From Methylococcus sp. Mc7 (GTDB lineage Bacteria > Pseudomonadota > Gammaproteobacteria > Methylococcales > Methylococcaceae), in assembly GCF_019285515.1 (NCBI RefSeq), contig NZ_CP079095.1, positions 310,001 to 374,000 on the forward strand: a DNA stretch of 64,000 nucleotides, given 5' to 3'. Shown piece by piece: positions 32,624 to 42,203 of this stretch. Below the pieces are notes generated by a model. It searched no databases. It worked only from the letters and a program-made list of their open reading frames with translations, and had not been told where the DNA came from. A program made the position numbers and the translations under genes. Every line of letters starts with the position of its first letter. Position 1 is the first letter of the stretch.

Positions 32624-33587
32624 CGCGGGCCCGGTCCGCCCCGGACACGACGGACTCGATGCGATCCATGAGCATGGCACTGATATTCAGCCCGAACAAT
32701 GTGTCCAGCTCCTGAATGCAGGTCGGGCTGGTGACGTTGACCTCGGTGAGGTAATCACCGATGACGTCGAGACCGGTGAATACCAGACCGCGCTCGCGCA
32801 GGGTAGGCCCGACCTGCGACACGATCCAGCGGTCCCGCTCGGTCAGTTCCCTCCCTTCCGCCCGCCCGCCCGCCGCCAGATTGCCCCGGCTTTCGCCGTG
32901 GGCGGGGATGCGCGCCAAGGCGTAGGGCACGGCTTCGCCGTCGACGACGAGTATCCGCTTGTCGCCATCCCGGATTTCCGGAAGATAGCGCTGCGCCATG
33001 ACGAAACGCCGGTTGTGCTGGGTCATGGTTTCGAGAATGACGCTCAGGTTGTGATCGCCTTCGGCGACCCGGAAAATCGAGGCGCCACCCATGCCGTCGA
33101 GCGGCTTCAGCACGATCTCGCCATGTTCGCGGAGGAATTCACGGATGCGGCCGGCCTCGCGGGCGACCAGCGTCGGTGCGCAGCATTGGGGGAACCAGGC
33201 GGTGAACAGCTTCTCGTTGGCATCCCTTAGCGAACGCGGCCGGTTGACGACGTATACGCCCCGGTTCTCGGCGCATTCGAGCAGATAGGTCGCATAGATG
33301 TATTCCTGGTCGAAGGGCGGATCCTTCCGCATGAGGATGACGTCGAGCGTGTCCAAGGCGATGTCCCGCTCGTCCAGAAACTCGAACCAGCGGACGTAAT
33401 CGCGCTCGACCTGAAGATGCCTGACCCGGGCATGGGCACGCCCGTCGCGCAGATAAAGATCGTTCAGCTCCATGTAGAACAGCTCCCAGCCCCGCGCCTG
33501 AGCCTCCAACAGCATCGCGAAGCTGCTGTCCTTGCCGATCTTGATCTTGCCGATCGGATCCATCACTATCCCGAGCCTCAAAGTCAT
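32613..33587 (-). CDS. gshB: Glutathione synthetase
   Basis: 324 aa ATP-grasp enzyme. IVMDPIGKIKIGKDSSFAML, MRKDPPFDQEYIYATYLLE, GEIVLKPLDGMGGASIFRV, RYLPEIRDGDKRILVVDGE and GLDVIGDYLTEVNVTSPTC match GshB. It adds glycine to gamma-glutamylcysteine. First gene of the gshB-tonB-algH-ruvX-pyrR-pyrB-pyrX operon, divergent from rpmB. Confidence 0.96.
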   Translation of the reverse strand: MTLRLGIVMDPIGKIKIGKDSSFAMLLEAQARGWELFYMELNDLYLRDGRAHARVRHLQVERDYVRWFEFLDERDIALDTLDVILMRKDPPFDQEYIYATYLLECAENRGVYVVNRPRSLRDANEKLFTAWFPQCCAPTLVAREAGRIREFLREHGEIVLKPLDGMGGASIFRVAEGDHNLSVILETMTQHNRRFVMAQRYLPEIRDGDKRILVVDGEAVPYALARIPAHGESRGNLAAGGRAEGRELTERDRWIVSQVGPTLRERGLVFTGLDVIGDYLTEVNVTSPTCIQELDTLFGLNISAMLMDRIESVVSGADRARDVA

Positions 33588-33612
33588 TGCCTTCCCCGAA
33601 CCGTTCTCGCTG

Positions 33613-33641
33613 TTGACTAAACGCCGTCAAACCCTTATAAA
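33613..33641 (+). promoter_or_regulatory. Strong sigma-70 promoter for rpmB-rpmG
   Basis: TTGACT (33613-33618), 17-nt spacer, TATAAA (33636-33641): five of six matches in each element, with the rpmB start 40 nt downstream. Fits highly expressed ribosomal-protein genes. Confidence 0.8.
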
Positions 33642-33681
33642 GCACGTTTTTCCACCCTGCAAGCCGACATTGAGGTAAGCC

Positions 33682-33918
33682 ATGTCCAAGGTATGTCAGG
33701 TTACGGGGAAGCGACGTATTGTAGGCCATAACGTTTCCCACGCTAACAACAAGACGAAAAGACTGTTCAACCCCAACCTGCACGAACGCCGTTTCTGGGT
33801 CGAGAGCGAGAATCGCTGGGTCCGCCTCAAAGTGTCGAGCCACGGCCTCCGGGTCATCGACAAGTGCGGAATCGATGCCGTCCTGGCCGACATCCGCAAG
33901 CGCGGCGAACGGGTTTAA
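33682..33918 (+). CDS. rpmB: 50S ribosomal protein L28
   Basis: 78 aa, typical size: [36 protein letters not shown] and [17 protein letters not shown]. It lacks the paired CxxC motifs of zinc-binding L28, so it is the zinc-free form. First gene of rpmB-rpmG. Confidence 0.97.
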   Translation: MSKVCQVTGKRRIVGHNVSHANNKTKRLFNPNLHERRFWVESENRWVRLKVSSHGLRVIDKCGIDAVLADIRKRGERV

Positions 33919-33935
33919 CCGCAGGAGCATGAGCC

Positions 33936-34091
33936 ATGCGTGACAAGATCAAGTTGGTGTCCAGCGCCGGCACCGGTCACTTCTACACGACCACCAAGAA
34001 CAAGCGCACCATGCCGGAAAAGATGGAGATCAAGAAATTCGATCCGGTCGTGCGCAAGCACGTCATGTACAAAGAAGCCAAGATCAAATAA
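33936..34091 (+). CDS. rpmG: 50S ribosomal protein L33
   Basis: 51 aa from the ATG at 33936, preceded by GGAGC and starting 17 nt after rpm[21 protein letters not shown] and [20 protein letters not shown] are L33. No Cys at all: the zinc-free type. Confidence 0.97.
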   Translation: MRDKIKLVSSAGTGHFYTTTKNKRTMPEKMEIKKFDPVVRKHVMYKEAKIK

Positions 34092-34113
34092 CGGTCTCCG
34101 GCATCATCGATGC

Positions 34114-34136
34114 GCGCGCAGCCCAGGCCTGCGCGC
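34114..34136 (+). terminator. GC-rich hairpin after rpmG (weak terminator candidate)
   Basis: GCGCGCAG (34114-34121) pairs with CTGCGCGC (34129-34136), followed by a pyrimidine-rich stretch without a proper T-run. It may partly end rpmB-rpmG transcription or protect the 3' end. Confidence 0.4.
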
Positions 34137-34260
34137 ACTTCTCCCTCCTTTCAGGCCGCCAGCGCATCCGGACGGTTCGGCACCGCCGGCGATGCAAGCG
34201 CAGCCGGAATCGACTAGCATACATAGCCATACCGTACTTCCCGCGGGACGGCACTCCCAT

Positions 34261-34884
34261 ATGATCATCGGCGTTCTCAACCAGAAAGGCGGCGTCGGCA
34301 AGACCACCTTGTCGGTCAACATAGCTGCCGCCCTGGCCTTGTCGGGCAAGCGAACCCTCCTCATCGATGCCGATCCGCAGGGCAGCGCCCTCGACTGGCA
34401 ATCGACCCGGCAGGGCGACACCCTGTTTCCCGTTGTCGGCATGGCCAAACCGACTTTGCACAAGGACGTTCCGGAACTCGCTTCCAGCTATGACCACGTC
34501 ATCATCGACGGACCTCCCCGGGTCAACGAACTCGCCCGGTCGGCCATCATGGCCTCCGACCTCGTCCTCATCCCGGTCCAGCCCTCCCCTTACGACGTCT
34601 GGGCTGCCGACGAGATTGTCAAGTTGATACAAGAGGTTATGATATACAAGGAACATCTGAAAGGGAGATTCATCGTCAACCGGAAAATCGTGAATACCGC
34701 CATCGGCCGCGACGTGGCCGAGGCGCTCAGGGACTACCCTTTCCCGGTTGCGGAAACCGCAGTCAATCAAAGGGTTGCCTACGCCGAAAGCGCCGCCTCC
34801 GGCCTTTCCGTACTCGAATTCGACAACAAGGGCCCGGCAGCCAGGGAAATCAAAGCGCTCGTTCGTGAACTAGTTGAGGAATAA
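34261..34884 (+). CDS. ParA family ATPase (orphan partition/positioning type)
   Basis: 207 aa. Deviant Walker A with signature Lys (LNQKGGVGKTTLSVNIA), Walker A' region LLIDADPQGSALDWQ and Walker B VIIDGPPRVNELARSA. No N-terminal DNA-binding domain and no parB gene or obvious parS beside it. The short ParA group includes proteins that position plasmids, chemoreceptor arrays or carboxysomes. A small membrane-protein gene follows by 4 nt and may be its partner or anchor. Probable operon end at the terminator 35355-35384. Confidence 0.88.
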   Translation: MIIGVLNQKGGVGKTTLSVNIAAALALSGKRTLLIDADPQGSALDWQSTRQGDTLFPVVGMAKPTLHKDVPELASSYDHVIIDGPPRVNELARSAIMASDLVLIPVQPSPYDVWAADEIVKLIQEVMIYKEHLKGRFIVNRKIVNTAIGRDVAEALRDYPFPVAETAVNQRVAYAESAASGLSVLEFDNKGPAAREIKALVRELVEE

Positions 34885-34888
34885 GCCC

Positions 34889-35245
34889 ATGGCCAAGAAA
34901 GTCGTACCCATTACGTCCAAGCCGCGCGGACCCATCCTGAGCTTGGTATCGGCGACAGAAGAAAAGGCCGCGTACCCCTCCGACCCCCCAGCGGCCCCGG
35001 CAGACGCCTTCCGCGGACCCGCCAATTCCGGCCTGATCGCCAAGGCGGTCTACGGGTCGGTCTACTGCCTTTCCTTCGGCGTGGTCCTCAGCGCCCTGGT
35101 GCTGGGCAAGCTCATACCGGGACGGCAGCTGATCGCCAAAGGCCTCCAGGACGGGACAGCCGCAGCGCGCCAGTCGCTGACCTGGCTCGAAACGCAGCGG
35201 GGCGGCACCGCTCCCGGCGTCGGCCAGAGCACGCTCAAAGCCTGA
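34889..35245 (+). CDS. Small one-span membrane protein, putative ParA partner
   Basis: 118 aa from the ATG at 34889, 4 nt after the ParA stop. Layout: 50-residue basic then Pro/Ala-rich cytoplasmic part (AKKVVPITSKPRGPILSL, PSDPPAAPADAFRGP), one hydrophobic helix (VYGSVYCLSFGVVLSALVLG), then a short amphipathic end (LIAKGLQDGTAAARQSLTWL). No domain recognised. A basic N-terminus facing the cytoplasm could stimulate the ParA ATPase, as partner proteins do; this is inference. Confidence 0.75.
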   Translation: MAKKVVPITSKPRGPILSLVSATEEKAAYPSDPPAAPADAFRGPANSGLIAKAVYGSVYCLSFGVVLSALVLGKLIPGRQLIAKGLQDGTAAARQSLTWLETQRGGTAPGVGQSTLKA

Positions 35246-35354
35246 TTTCCCTCGAATCCCGGCGCAAGGCGCCCGGACAAACCGGTACTGCCCCGTTAGT
35301 GGGCCATCTTTTCGACATTGTCATCGCACCGTGGGCATCCCATATTCTCGGTGT

Positions 35355-35384
35355 CCCGTTCGCCGCAGCTCGAACGGGCTTTTT
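35355..35384 (+). terminator. Intrinsic terminator after the parA operon
   Basis: CCCGTTCG (35355-35362) pairs with CGAACGGG (35371-35378), then CTTTTTG. It separates the ParA pair from the serine protease gene. Confidence 0.85.
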
Positions 35385-35443
35385 GCTAGACTTCGGACCC
35401 TCACGCCACGCCGTGCAGAAAAACAATTGATGGAGGTAATTCC

Positions 35444-36790
35444 ATGCGCATGAAATCCATCGGCGCCCTGTTGCTACTCACCGCAAGCGGCCTGTCCATC
35501 TGCCCCCCCGCCTGGGCGGTTTTGCCCACCAGCGTCAATGGCCAGCCGCTGCCCAGCCTCGCTCCTGTGCTGAAAAAGGCCATGCCCGCGGTGGTGAACA
35601 TTTCTACGAAGACTCAGATCGAAATCGCCGAACACCCCTTGATGCAGGATCCCTTCTTCCGGCATTTCTTCGGGATTCCGAATCAGCCACGGCGCCGCGA
35701 GAGCTCCAGCCTCGGCTCCGGCGTCATCGTCGACGCCCGGCGGGGCTATATCCTCACCAACAACCACGTGATCGACAAGGCGGACGAGATCAGCGTGACG
35801 CTGAGAGACGGACGTCAACTGAGCGCCAAGCTGGTCGGGGCCGATCCGGAGTCCGATCTGGCCGTCATCAAGGTCGAGCCCAAGAATCTGACGGAACTGC
35901 CCATCGGCGACTCGAGTCAGCTCGAGGTCGGCGATTTCGTCGTAGCCATCGGCAATCCGTTTGGCCTGGGACAGACCGTAACCTCCGGCATCGTCAGCGC
36001 CTTGGGGCGTTCCGGGCTCGGCATCGAAGGCTACGAGGATTTCATCCAGACCGACGCTTCGATCAATCCCGGCAATTCGGGAGGCGCCTTGATCAATCTC
36101 CGCGGCGAACTGGTCGGCGTGAATACGGCCATCATCGCCCCGACCGGAGGAAACGTCGGCATCGGTTTCGCCATTCCGTCCAACATGGCCTCCAGTATCA
36201 TGACCCAACTGGTCGAAAAGGGCGAAATCCGCCGCGGGCAGATCGGGATCACCATCCAGGACCTGACGCCGGATCTCGCCCAGGCCTTTGGCCTCAGCCA
36301 GAGTCAGGGTGCCGTGATCACCGGCATCCAAAAGGGTTCTCCCGCCGCTTCCGCCGGGCTGGAAGCCGGCGACGTCGTTCTCAGCATCAATGACCGGGCG
36401 GTCAAGAACAGCGCGGACGTCCGCAATGCCATCGGCCTCCTGCCCATAGGCGAAGAAGTCCGGGTCGAGGTGATGCACAAGGGGGAAAGATTGATACGCG
36501 AAGTAGCGATCCGCGCTCCCAAACTGGTTCAGGAAGAGGGCGGCAAGATCCATCCCAGACTTTCCGGAGTCATACTCAAGAACAACGAGGATGGCGGCGT
36601 ACAGGTGGACAAAATCCACACGGGATCGTACGCATTTCAGGCCGGCCTGCGCCCCGGGGACATCATCGTGATGGCGAACCGCGAGGAAATCGAAACGCTC
36701 GACGACCTGAAGCGCGCCACCAAGGGCCGCTCCGAGCTCCTCCTCAGCGTTCAGCGGGGCAGTGGCTCCTTCTTCCTGATGCTAAAGTAG
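35444..36790 (+). CDS. degQ: Periplasmic Do-type serine protease (DegP/DegQ/MucD)
   Basis: 448 aa with GGAGG upstream. Signal peptide (ALLLLTASGLSICPPAWA), trypsin-like domain with the triad in TNNHVIDKA (His), ESDLAVIKV (Asp) and NPGNSGGAL (Ser), then two PDZ domains (about 260-350, VITGIQKGSPAASAGLEAGD; and 370-448, DKIHTGSYAFQAGLRPGD). It degrades and chaperones misfolded envelope proteins. Size and two PDZ domains fit DegQ/MucD; the choice between paralogues is not certain. Confidence 0.93.
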   Translation: MRMKSIGALLLLTASGLSICPPAWAVLPTSVNGQPLPSLAPVLKKAMPAVVNISTKTQIEIAEHPLMQDPFFRHFFGIPNQPRRRESSSLGSGVIVDARRGYILTNNHVIDKADEISVTLRDGRQLSAKLVGADPESDLAVIKVEPKNLTELPIGDSSQLEVGDFVVAIGNPFGLGQTVTSGIVSALGRSGLGIEGYEDFIQTDASINPGNSGGALINLRGELVGVNTAIIAPTGGNVGIGFAIPSNMASSIMTQLVEKGEIRRGQIGITIQDLTPDLAQAFGLSQSQGAVITGIQKGSPAASAGLEAGDVVLSINDRAVKNSADVRNAIGLLPIGEEVRVEVMHKGERLIREVAIRAPKLVQEEGGKIHPRLSGVILKNNEDGGVQVDKIHTGSYAFQAGLRPGDIIVMANREEIETLDDLKRATKGRSELLLSVQRGSGSFFLMLK

Positions 36791-36863
36791 AGCGCGGACG
36801 AACGGACTGCGCGGCAAGCGGCGGAACACAGCCACCTGCCGTGCGACTGCGCTAAGAGAGCCT

Positions 36864-37784
36864 TCAGACGAAGCTCAGCCATTCGGCATGGTCGGAACGG
36901 CGTCCATGCACATAGTCGAAGTAAAGCGCCTGCAGCTTTTCCGTCACCGGTCCGCGCCCGCCTTCGCCGATCACGCGCCCATCCACCTCGCGGATCGGCG
37001 TGACTTCGGCCGCGGTCCCGGTGAAAAACGCCTCGTCGGCTACGTATACCTCGTCGCGGGTGATGCGTTTTTCCACGACTTGCAAGCCGTGTTCCTGAGC
37101 CAGGATCATCACGGTGTCCCGCGTGATACCCTCCAGCGCCGAAGTCAGATCCGGCGTATAGAGCCTGCCCTTGCGGACGATGAAGATATTTTCACCGCTT
37201 CCTTCGGCAACATAGCCTTCGTGGTCCAGCAATAGCGCCTCGTCACAGCCGGCTTCGATCGCTTCCTGCACGGCCAGGATCGAATTGAGATAGTTTCCAT
37301 TCGCCTTGGCCTTGCACATGACGCTGTTGACATGATTCCTGGCATACGAGGAGGTTCTCACACGGATGCCGCGAGCCATGTTTTCAGCCCCCAGATAGCT
37401 GCCCCACTGCCAAGCGGCGACCATCACATGGACCGCCAGTCCGTGAGCATGCAAACCCATGCCTTCGGCGCCGAGAAAACACATCGGCCTGATATAGGCG
37501 CTTTCAAGATTGTTCCGCGCCACCGCCTCCAACTGGGCTTGGTCCAGGGTGTCCTTGTCGAACGGAATCGACATCTTCATGATATGGGCCGAGCGGAACA
37601 GGCGGTCCGTGTGATCACGGAGCCTGAAGACCGAAGGGCCACGTTCCGTACGGTAGGCGCGCAGGCCTTCGAACACGCCGCAGCCGTAGTGCAGCGTGTG
37701 GGTCAAAACGTGAACCTTGGCTTCGCGCCAGGGAAGCCACGTTCCATCGAGCCAGATCTGCCCGTCCCGATCGTCCATTGCCAT
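36864..37784 (-). CDS. ilvE: Branched-chain amino acid aminotransferase
   Basis: 306 aa from the ATG at 37784 with AGGAGAT in front. Fold-type IV PLP enzyme: LTHTLHYGCGVFEGLRAY, NHVNSVMCKAKANGNYLNSI (PLP Lys in the KA pair), EGYVAEGSGENIFIV, GITRDTVMILA and EAFFTGTAAEVTPI. It catalyses the last step of Leu, Ile and Val synthesis. It follows glnE by 49 nt on the same strand, as in Pseudomonas. Confidence 0.96.
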   Translation of the reverse strand: MAMDDRDGQIWLDGTWLPWREAKVHVLTHTLHYGCGVFEGLRAYRTERGPSVFRLRDHTDRLFRSAHIMKMSIPFDKDTLDQAQLEAVARNNLESAYIRPMCFLGAEGMGLHAHGLAVHVMVAAWQWGSYLGAENMARGIRVRTSSYARNHVNSVMCKAKANGNYLNSILAVQEAIEAGCDEALLLDHEGYVAEGSGENIFIVRKGRLYTPDLTSALEGITRDTVMILAQEHGLQVVEKRITRDEVYVADEAFFTGTAAEVTPIREVDGRVIGEGGRGPVTEKLQALYFDYVHGRRSDHAEWLSFV

Positions 37785-37833
37785 GAATTGATCTCCTGCA
37801 ATCAGAGGGAAATTGCCATCGGCCGCAGTCGGC

Positions 37834-40725
37834 TCAAAGCGCCGGCGCCTCGATGATCTGCTTCCAGACCGCCTGCACGGCCGCGCGGTGTTCGGAAAAT
37901 TCCGAAGACGATGCCAACGCCGGCATCTCTTGCAAAGCAAGACGATGCGCCTTGCCGCGATAATCGCAATAGGCGCATCGAAGCCGATCCGCCTGCTCGG
38001 GCTCCAGGAAGTTTATGGTGCGAAGGCTTTCCAGTAGGCGGACCGTATCGGTCCAGCGCGTGATCTCGCAATGCTTCGCGGCGCTGACAAGAACCCCGAA
38101 TTGTACAATAAACTCGATATCGGCAATACCGCCGAAGCCCTGCTTCAAGTCGAACACGCCGGGCCGCCTGTCCGCCAAGCTTTCCCGCATCTTTTCGCGC
38201 ATTGTCTGAACATCGAGTCTCACCTGCCCACTATCCCGGCCCGCGCAAAGCACGGTCCGCCGGATCGCATCGAAGCGCGCACCCACCCGCGGGTCGCCGC
38301 CCACGAACCGTGCTCTCACCAGCGCCTGGCGCTCCCAGGTCCAGGCCTGATGGAGCTGGTAATTTTCGTAGGCATCGACTTTGCTGACGAGGAGACCGGA
38401 ACTCCCGCTGGGCCGCAAGCGGAGATCGACTTCATACAGCGCCCCGCCGAGCATCTCGGTCGTCAGCAGGCCGACCATCCGCTGAACCACACGGGCATAA
38501 AACTCGGCGGCGCTGACCGGACGTGGCCCATCGGTCAGGGCATCGCTGGCGACCCCATCGTAGAGAAAGACCAGATCGAGGTCGGACCCGTAGCCCAGCT
38601 CTATGCCGCCGAGCTTTCCATAGGCGATGACGCCGAATCCGGGAAAGTCCCGGGATGCTCCCGCCTCCACCGGCGGAGCACCGTGACGCGCAGCCGTGGA
38701 CTTCCAGGCCAGCCGCAGCGCGCGCTCGATCACTACCTCGGCCAAGTCCGTCAGGTAATCGCTGACAACCATGACCGGAATGACGTTCATTATGTCGGCC
38801 GCCGCGATTCGCAGCTGATGCGCGGCCTTGAACTGCCGGAGCCGCAACATCAACTGCTCGTCGTCGTCCGGAGCCAGGCTGCCGGCCAGAATGTCCGCTT
38901 CCCGGCCCAAGGCCTCCCGAGTCAGCGGGCTGTACAGGGTTCGGGGGTCCAGCAACTCGTCGAGCAGAATCGGAGCGCCGGCAATGAGCCGTACGATCCA
39001 CGGGCTCGCCGCAGCCAGCCTGACCAACTGCGACAACGCGCCGGGGTTCTCCGCAAGCAGCGAAAAATAAACCCCCCTGCCAGCGATCGATTCGAGCAAC
39101 TTGAGGACTCTGGCCAATGTGCTCGCCGGGTCGGAAGCGCGGGAAGCCGCGAGTTCCGCCAGCAGCTTTCCGATGACTCTCTGAAGCTCGGCCATGGCAC
39201 CGGCACCGAGCCGCCGAATGGCCGCCGAGGCACGGAACTTGACCAAAGCGCTGGCCATGGCGTCCGTGGCGCCTTCGAATCCTGTCAGCGCGAGGGAAAG
39301 TTCCGCCTCGCCGCCATCCAGCAGCAGCTCGGCGGACGCCCTCTGCGAAGGCTCGGCAATCACCTCGGTGAAAATTCCGTGGACCTTGCTCCGAACGCCG
39401 TCGAGCTCCCGCTTAAACTCCTCCCAGGCATCGAAACCCATGGAGTACGCCAGCAACTCGCGCCGTTCGTCGGATGCCGGGAGATCGTGCGTCTGCTTGT
39501 CCTCGTACTGCTGGAGGCGGTTCTCGACTTTGCGCAAGAACCGATACGCCCCGCAGAGAAACGAGGCGGTGTCGTGCTCAAGCAGGCGCAACTGCCCCGC
39601 CCGCTCCAGGACTGTCAGGATGCTCCGATCCTGCAGTTCGACATTTCGGCCGCCGCGGATCAACTGGAATGCCTGTCCGATGAACTCGATCTCCCGGATG
39701 CCGCCGGGACCCAACTTGATGTTGTCGCCCCTGTCCTTCCGCCGGAGCTCCGCCACGATCTTGGCTTTAAGCGACCTCAGTTCACCGAATACCCGGTAGT
39801 CGAGGTACCGACGATATACGAAAGGGTGGAAGAACCGCTCGAACTCCGCGCCGTCTTCGGGATCCCCGCCCACGGGGCGGACCTTCACCATCGCGTAGCG
39901 CTCCCAATCGCGCGCCTGGGCCTGGTAATAGCGCTCGCATGAATCAAAGCTGACCACCAGCGGACCGCTCTCGCCGAAAGGCCTCAGCCGCACGTCCACA
40001 CGAAAAACGAAACCATCTTCCGTCACGGCGTCGAGAACGTGAACGAACGACTGTGCAAGTCGCGTGTAAAACTCAGCATAGGTCGTGCCATGGCGCCCGG
40101 GCAGTTCACCTTCCTCGATATAGGCGAAAACCAGATCGACATCGGACGAGAAGTTGAGCTCTCCCCCCCCGAGCTTTCCCATGCCTAATACAACCAGATT
40201 CTGCGCCGATCCGTCTTTACGCCTCGGAACACCCCACCGCCGGCAGGCGTCCTCGAAAAGCCAGTCCAGAGCCGCTCGGATGGCGGACTCCGCCGTCTCC
40301 GATATCCTTGCCAGGACCTCGTCGACATCGAGCCGGCCGGAAATGTCTTGCCAGGCAATGATCGCCATTTCCCGATTGCGCCACTGACGTAATACACGCA
40401 TCAGGCACGCACGATCGGCCGCGTCGGCTACGAGTTTCCGCAGATCGGCTTCAGGATCGCTGGCCGAAAGGCGGTCCTCGGCCAAAGCGCGGAGCATGGG
40501 AATGAGATGAGGGTCCCGCTTCAAAACCCCCAGGAAGAATGGGCTGCATGCGCAGACGAAGCGCAAGGCCTGGCGAAAGGACTCCGAACAACCTTCGAAC
40601 AGTTGCCCGCGCTCTTCGAACATCCGCTCGCACTCGTGGAGCGCGGAATCCGGAAACTGGGTTTTACTGGGAAAGGCCACAGACGTCTTCGGTGGAAAGA
40701 CTAGGCCGGGCGGGAACTCCGGCAC
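37834..40725 (-). CDS. glnE: Bifunctional glutamine synthetase adenylyltransferase/adenylyl-removing enzyme
   Basis: 963 aa with the duplicated architecture of GlnE. The N-terminal removase half holds LGMGKLGGGELNFSSDVDLV and the C-terminal transferase half IAYGKLGGIELGYGSDLDLV, each the GS-x9-DxD nucleotidyltransferase motif, with helical bundles between and after. It sets glutamine synthetase activity in response to PII and glutamine. Located between the ribosomal run and ilvE. Confidence 0.97.
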   Translation of the reverse strand: MPEFPPGLVFPPKTSVAFPSKTQFPDSALHECERMFEERGQLFEGCSESFRQALRFVCACSPFFLGVLKRDPHLIPMLRALAEDRLSASDPEADLRKLVADAADRACLMRVLRQWRNREMAIIAWQDISGRLDVDEVLARISETAESAIRAALDWLFEDACRRWGVPRRKDGSAQNLVVLGMGKLGGGELNFSSDVDLVFAYIEEGELPGRHGTTYAEFYTRLAQSFVHVLDAVTEDGFVFRVDVRLRPFGESGPLVVSFDSCERYYQAQARDWERYAMVKVRPVGGDPEDGAEFERFFHPFVYRRYLDYRVFGELRSLKAKIVAELRRKDRGDNIKLGPGGIREIEFIGQAFQLIRGGRNVELQDRSILTVLERAGQLRLLEHDTASFLCGAYRFLRKVENRLQQYEDKQTHDLPASDERRELLAYSMGFDAWEEFKRELDGVRSKVHGIFTEVIAEPSQRASAELLLDGGEAELSLALTGFEGATDAMASALVKFRASAAIRRLGAGAMAELQRVIGKLLAELAASRASDPASTLARVLKLLESIAGRGVYFSLLAENPGALSQLVRLAAASPWIVRLIAGAPILLDELLDPRTLYSPLTREALGREADILAGSLAPDDDEQLMLRLRQFKAAHQLRIAAADIMNVIPVMVVSDYLTDLAEVVIERALRLAWKSTAARHGAPPVEAGASRDFPGFGVIAYGKLGGIELGYGSDLDLVFLYDGVASDALTDGPRPVSAAEFYARVVQRMVGLLTTEMLGGALYEVDLRLRPSGSSGLLVSKVDAYENYQLHQAWTWERQALVRARFVGGDPRVGARFDAIRRTVLCAGRDSGQVRLDVQTMREKMRESLADRRPGVFDLKQGFGGIADIEFIVQFGVLVSAAKHCEITRWTDTVRLLESLRTINFLEPEQADRLRCAYCDYRGKAHRLALQEMPALASSSEFSEHRAAVQAVWKQIIEAPAL

Positions 40726-40813
40726 GAAGTCCTGCCGGCTGACGTGACGGGGCGCTGGAACACCCCGAAAAGACGGAGCCGGGAAGCGCTAGCACACCCC
40801 CGGCACTGTGCGC

Positions 40814-41173
40814 TCAGGCTCGATCCACGAGCTCCACGAAAGCCATGGGACTTGCGTCGCCTGCCCGAAAACCGCACTTGAGAATCCGCGTGTAACCGCC
40901 TGGGCGCGTCTTGAACCGGGGACCCAGATCGTTGAACAGCTTCGTCACCGCATCCCGGTTACGCAGCCTCGCGAACGCCAGCCGCCGGCTGGCCACGCTG
41001 TCCTCTTTCGACAACGTGATCAGAGGCTCCACATAACGCCTGATCTCTTTGGCCTTCGGCAGCGTCGTCTTAATGATCTCGTGCTCCACGAGCGCGGCCG
41101 CCAAATTCCGATACAACGCAGCCCGGTGACTGCTGGTCAGGTTGAACTTCCTTCCTGCTTTACGATGACGCAT
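40814..41173 (-). CDS. rplQ: 50S ribosomal protein L17
   Basis: 119 aa: [60 protein letters not shown]. Last gene of the alpha-operon part. The 88 nt to glnE hold only a weak GCCGGG/CCCGGC stem without a T-run, so a clear terminator is not seen. Confidence 0.97.
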   Translation of the reverse strand: MRHRKAGRKFNLTSSHRAALYRNLAAALVEHEIIKTTLPKAKEIRRYVEPLITLSKEDSVASRRLAFARLRNRDAVTKLFNDLGPRFKTRPGGYTRILKCGFRAGDASPMAFVELVDRA

Positions 41174-41194
41174 GTTTCTCTACACCCTAAAAGG

Positions 41195-42181
41195 CTATTG
41201 ATTCAGCTTCTTGAGACCTTCCGGCGGCCAGTTCTCCAGGCGCATGCCCAGCGACAAACCCTTCGTCGCCAAAACGTCCTTGATCTCCGTAAGAGACTTT
41301 TTTCCCAGATTCGGGGTCTTGAGCAAATCCGCCTCACTACGCTGGATGAGATCTCCGATGTAAAAGATGTTCTCCGCTTTCAGGCAGTTCGCTGAACGAA
41401 CCGTAAGCTCGAGGTCGTCCACCGGGTGCAGCAGCAACGGATCGAACTGGGGTCCATCTTCACCGAAAAGCGGCAAGTCCTCACCCTTGAGGTCGACCAG
41501 GATACCGAGGTGCTGATTAAGAATGTTCGCCGCGTGCTTGACCGCCTCCTCCGGCTGAACCGTTCCGTTTGTCTGAAGCTCGATCACCAGCCGATCCAGG
41601 TCCGTACGCTGCTCGACGCGGGCGCTCTCGACGACGTAGGACACCTTCTTGATGGGGCTGAAGCTCGCGTCCACATGCAAGGTGCCGATAGCCGAATCGC
41701 CTTCGACAGCCCGGTTGGCGACGGGCTGGTAGCCCCTCCCTTTCTGCACGTGGAGCGTCATACGCAAGCGACCGCCCCCGGTGAGGTGCGCGATCAGCAG
41801 ATCCGGATTCAAGACCTCGACGTCATGGGGAACCTCCATGTCGCCCGCCAAAACCGGCCCGGGTCCCTGCTTGTCGATGTTGAGGTAAACATCGTGCGGC
41901 CCGTTCAGGCGAATGGCAAGATTCTTGAGATTCAAAAGCACGTCGATCACGTCCTCCTGAACCCCTTCGATGGTCGAATATTCGTGCAGCACGCCGTCGA
42001 TTACGACGTCCGTGACCGCAGCGCCGGGGATGGCGGAAAGAAGCACACGCCTCAAGGCGTTGCCCAAGGTGTGGCCGAACCCTCTCTCCAGCGGTTCAAT
42101 GACCACGCGTGCGGAATTGGTTCCATGAGGAACCACTTCTACCGTACGCGGCTTGATCAGCTCGGCAAGCGAGTTGTGCAT
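41195..42181 (-). CDS. rpoA: RNA polymerase alpha subunit
   Basis: 328 aa. N-terminal dimerisation domain ([39 protein letters not shown]), linker, and C-terminal domain ([35 protein letters not shown]) that binds UP elements and activators. Lies between rpsD and rplQ as usual. Confidence 0.98.
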   Translation of the reverse strand: MHNSLAELIKPRTVEVVPHGTNSARVVIEPLERGFGHTLGNALRRVLLSAIPGAAVTDVVIDGVLHEYSTIEGVQEDVIDVLLNLKNLAIRLNGPHDVYLNIDKQGPGPVLAGDMEVPHDVEVLNPDLLIAHLTGGGRLRMTLHVQKGRGYQPVANRAVEGDSAIGTLHVDASFSPIKKVSYVVESARVEQRTDLDRLVIELQTNGTVQPEEAVKHAANILNQHLGILVDLKGEDLPLFGEDGPQFDPLLLHPVDDLELTVRSANCLKAENIFYIGDLIQRSEADLLKTPNLGKKSLTEIKDVLATKGLSLGMRLENWPPEGLKKLNQ

Positions 42182-42203
42182 ATTAGGTATACCCCGTCAC
42201 ACG

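Noticed and set aside
38071-39942. 623-codon antisense open frame opposite glnE
   Set aside because: Composition artefact; glnE carries both nucleotidyltransferase motifs in the other strand.
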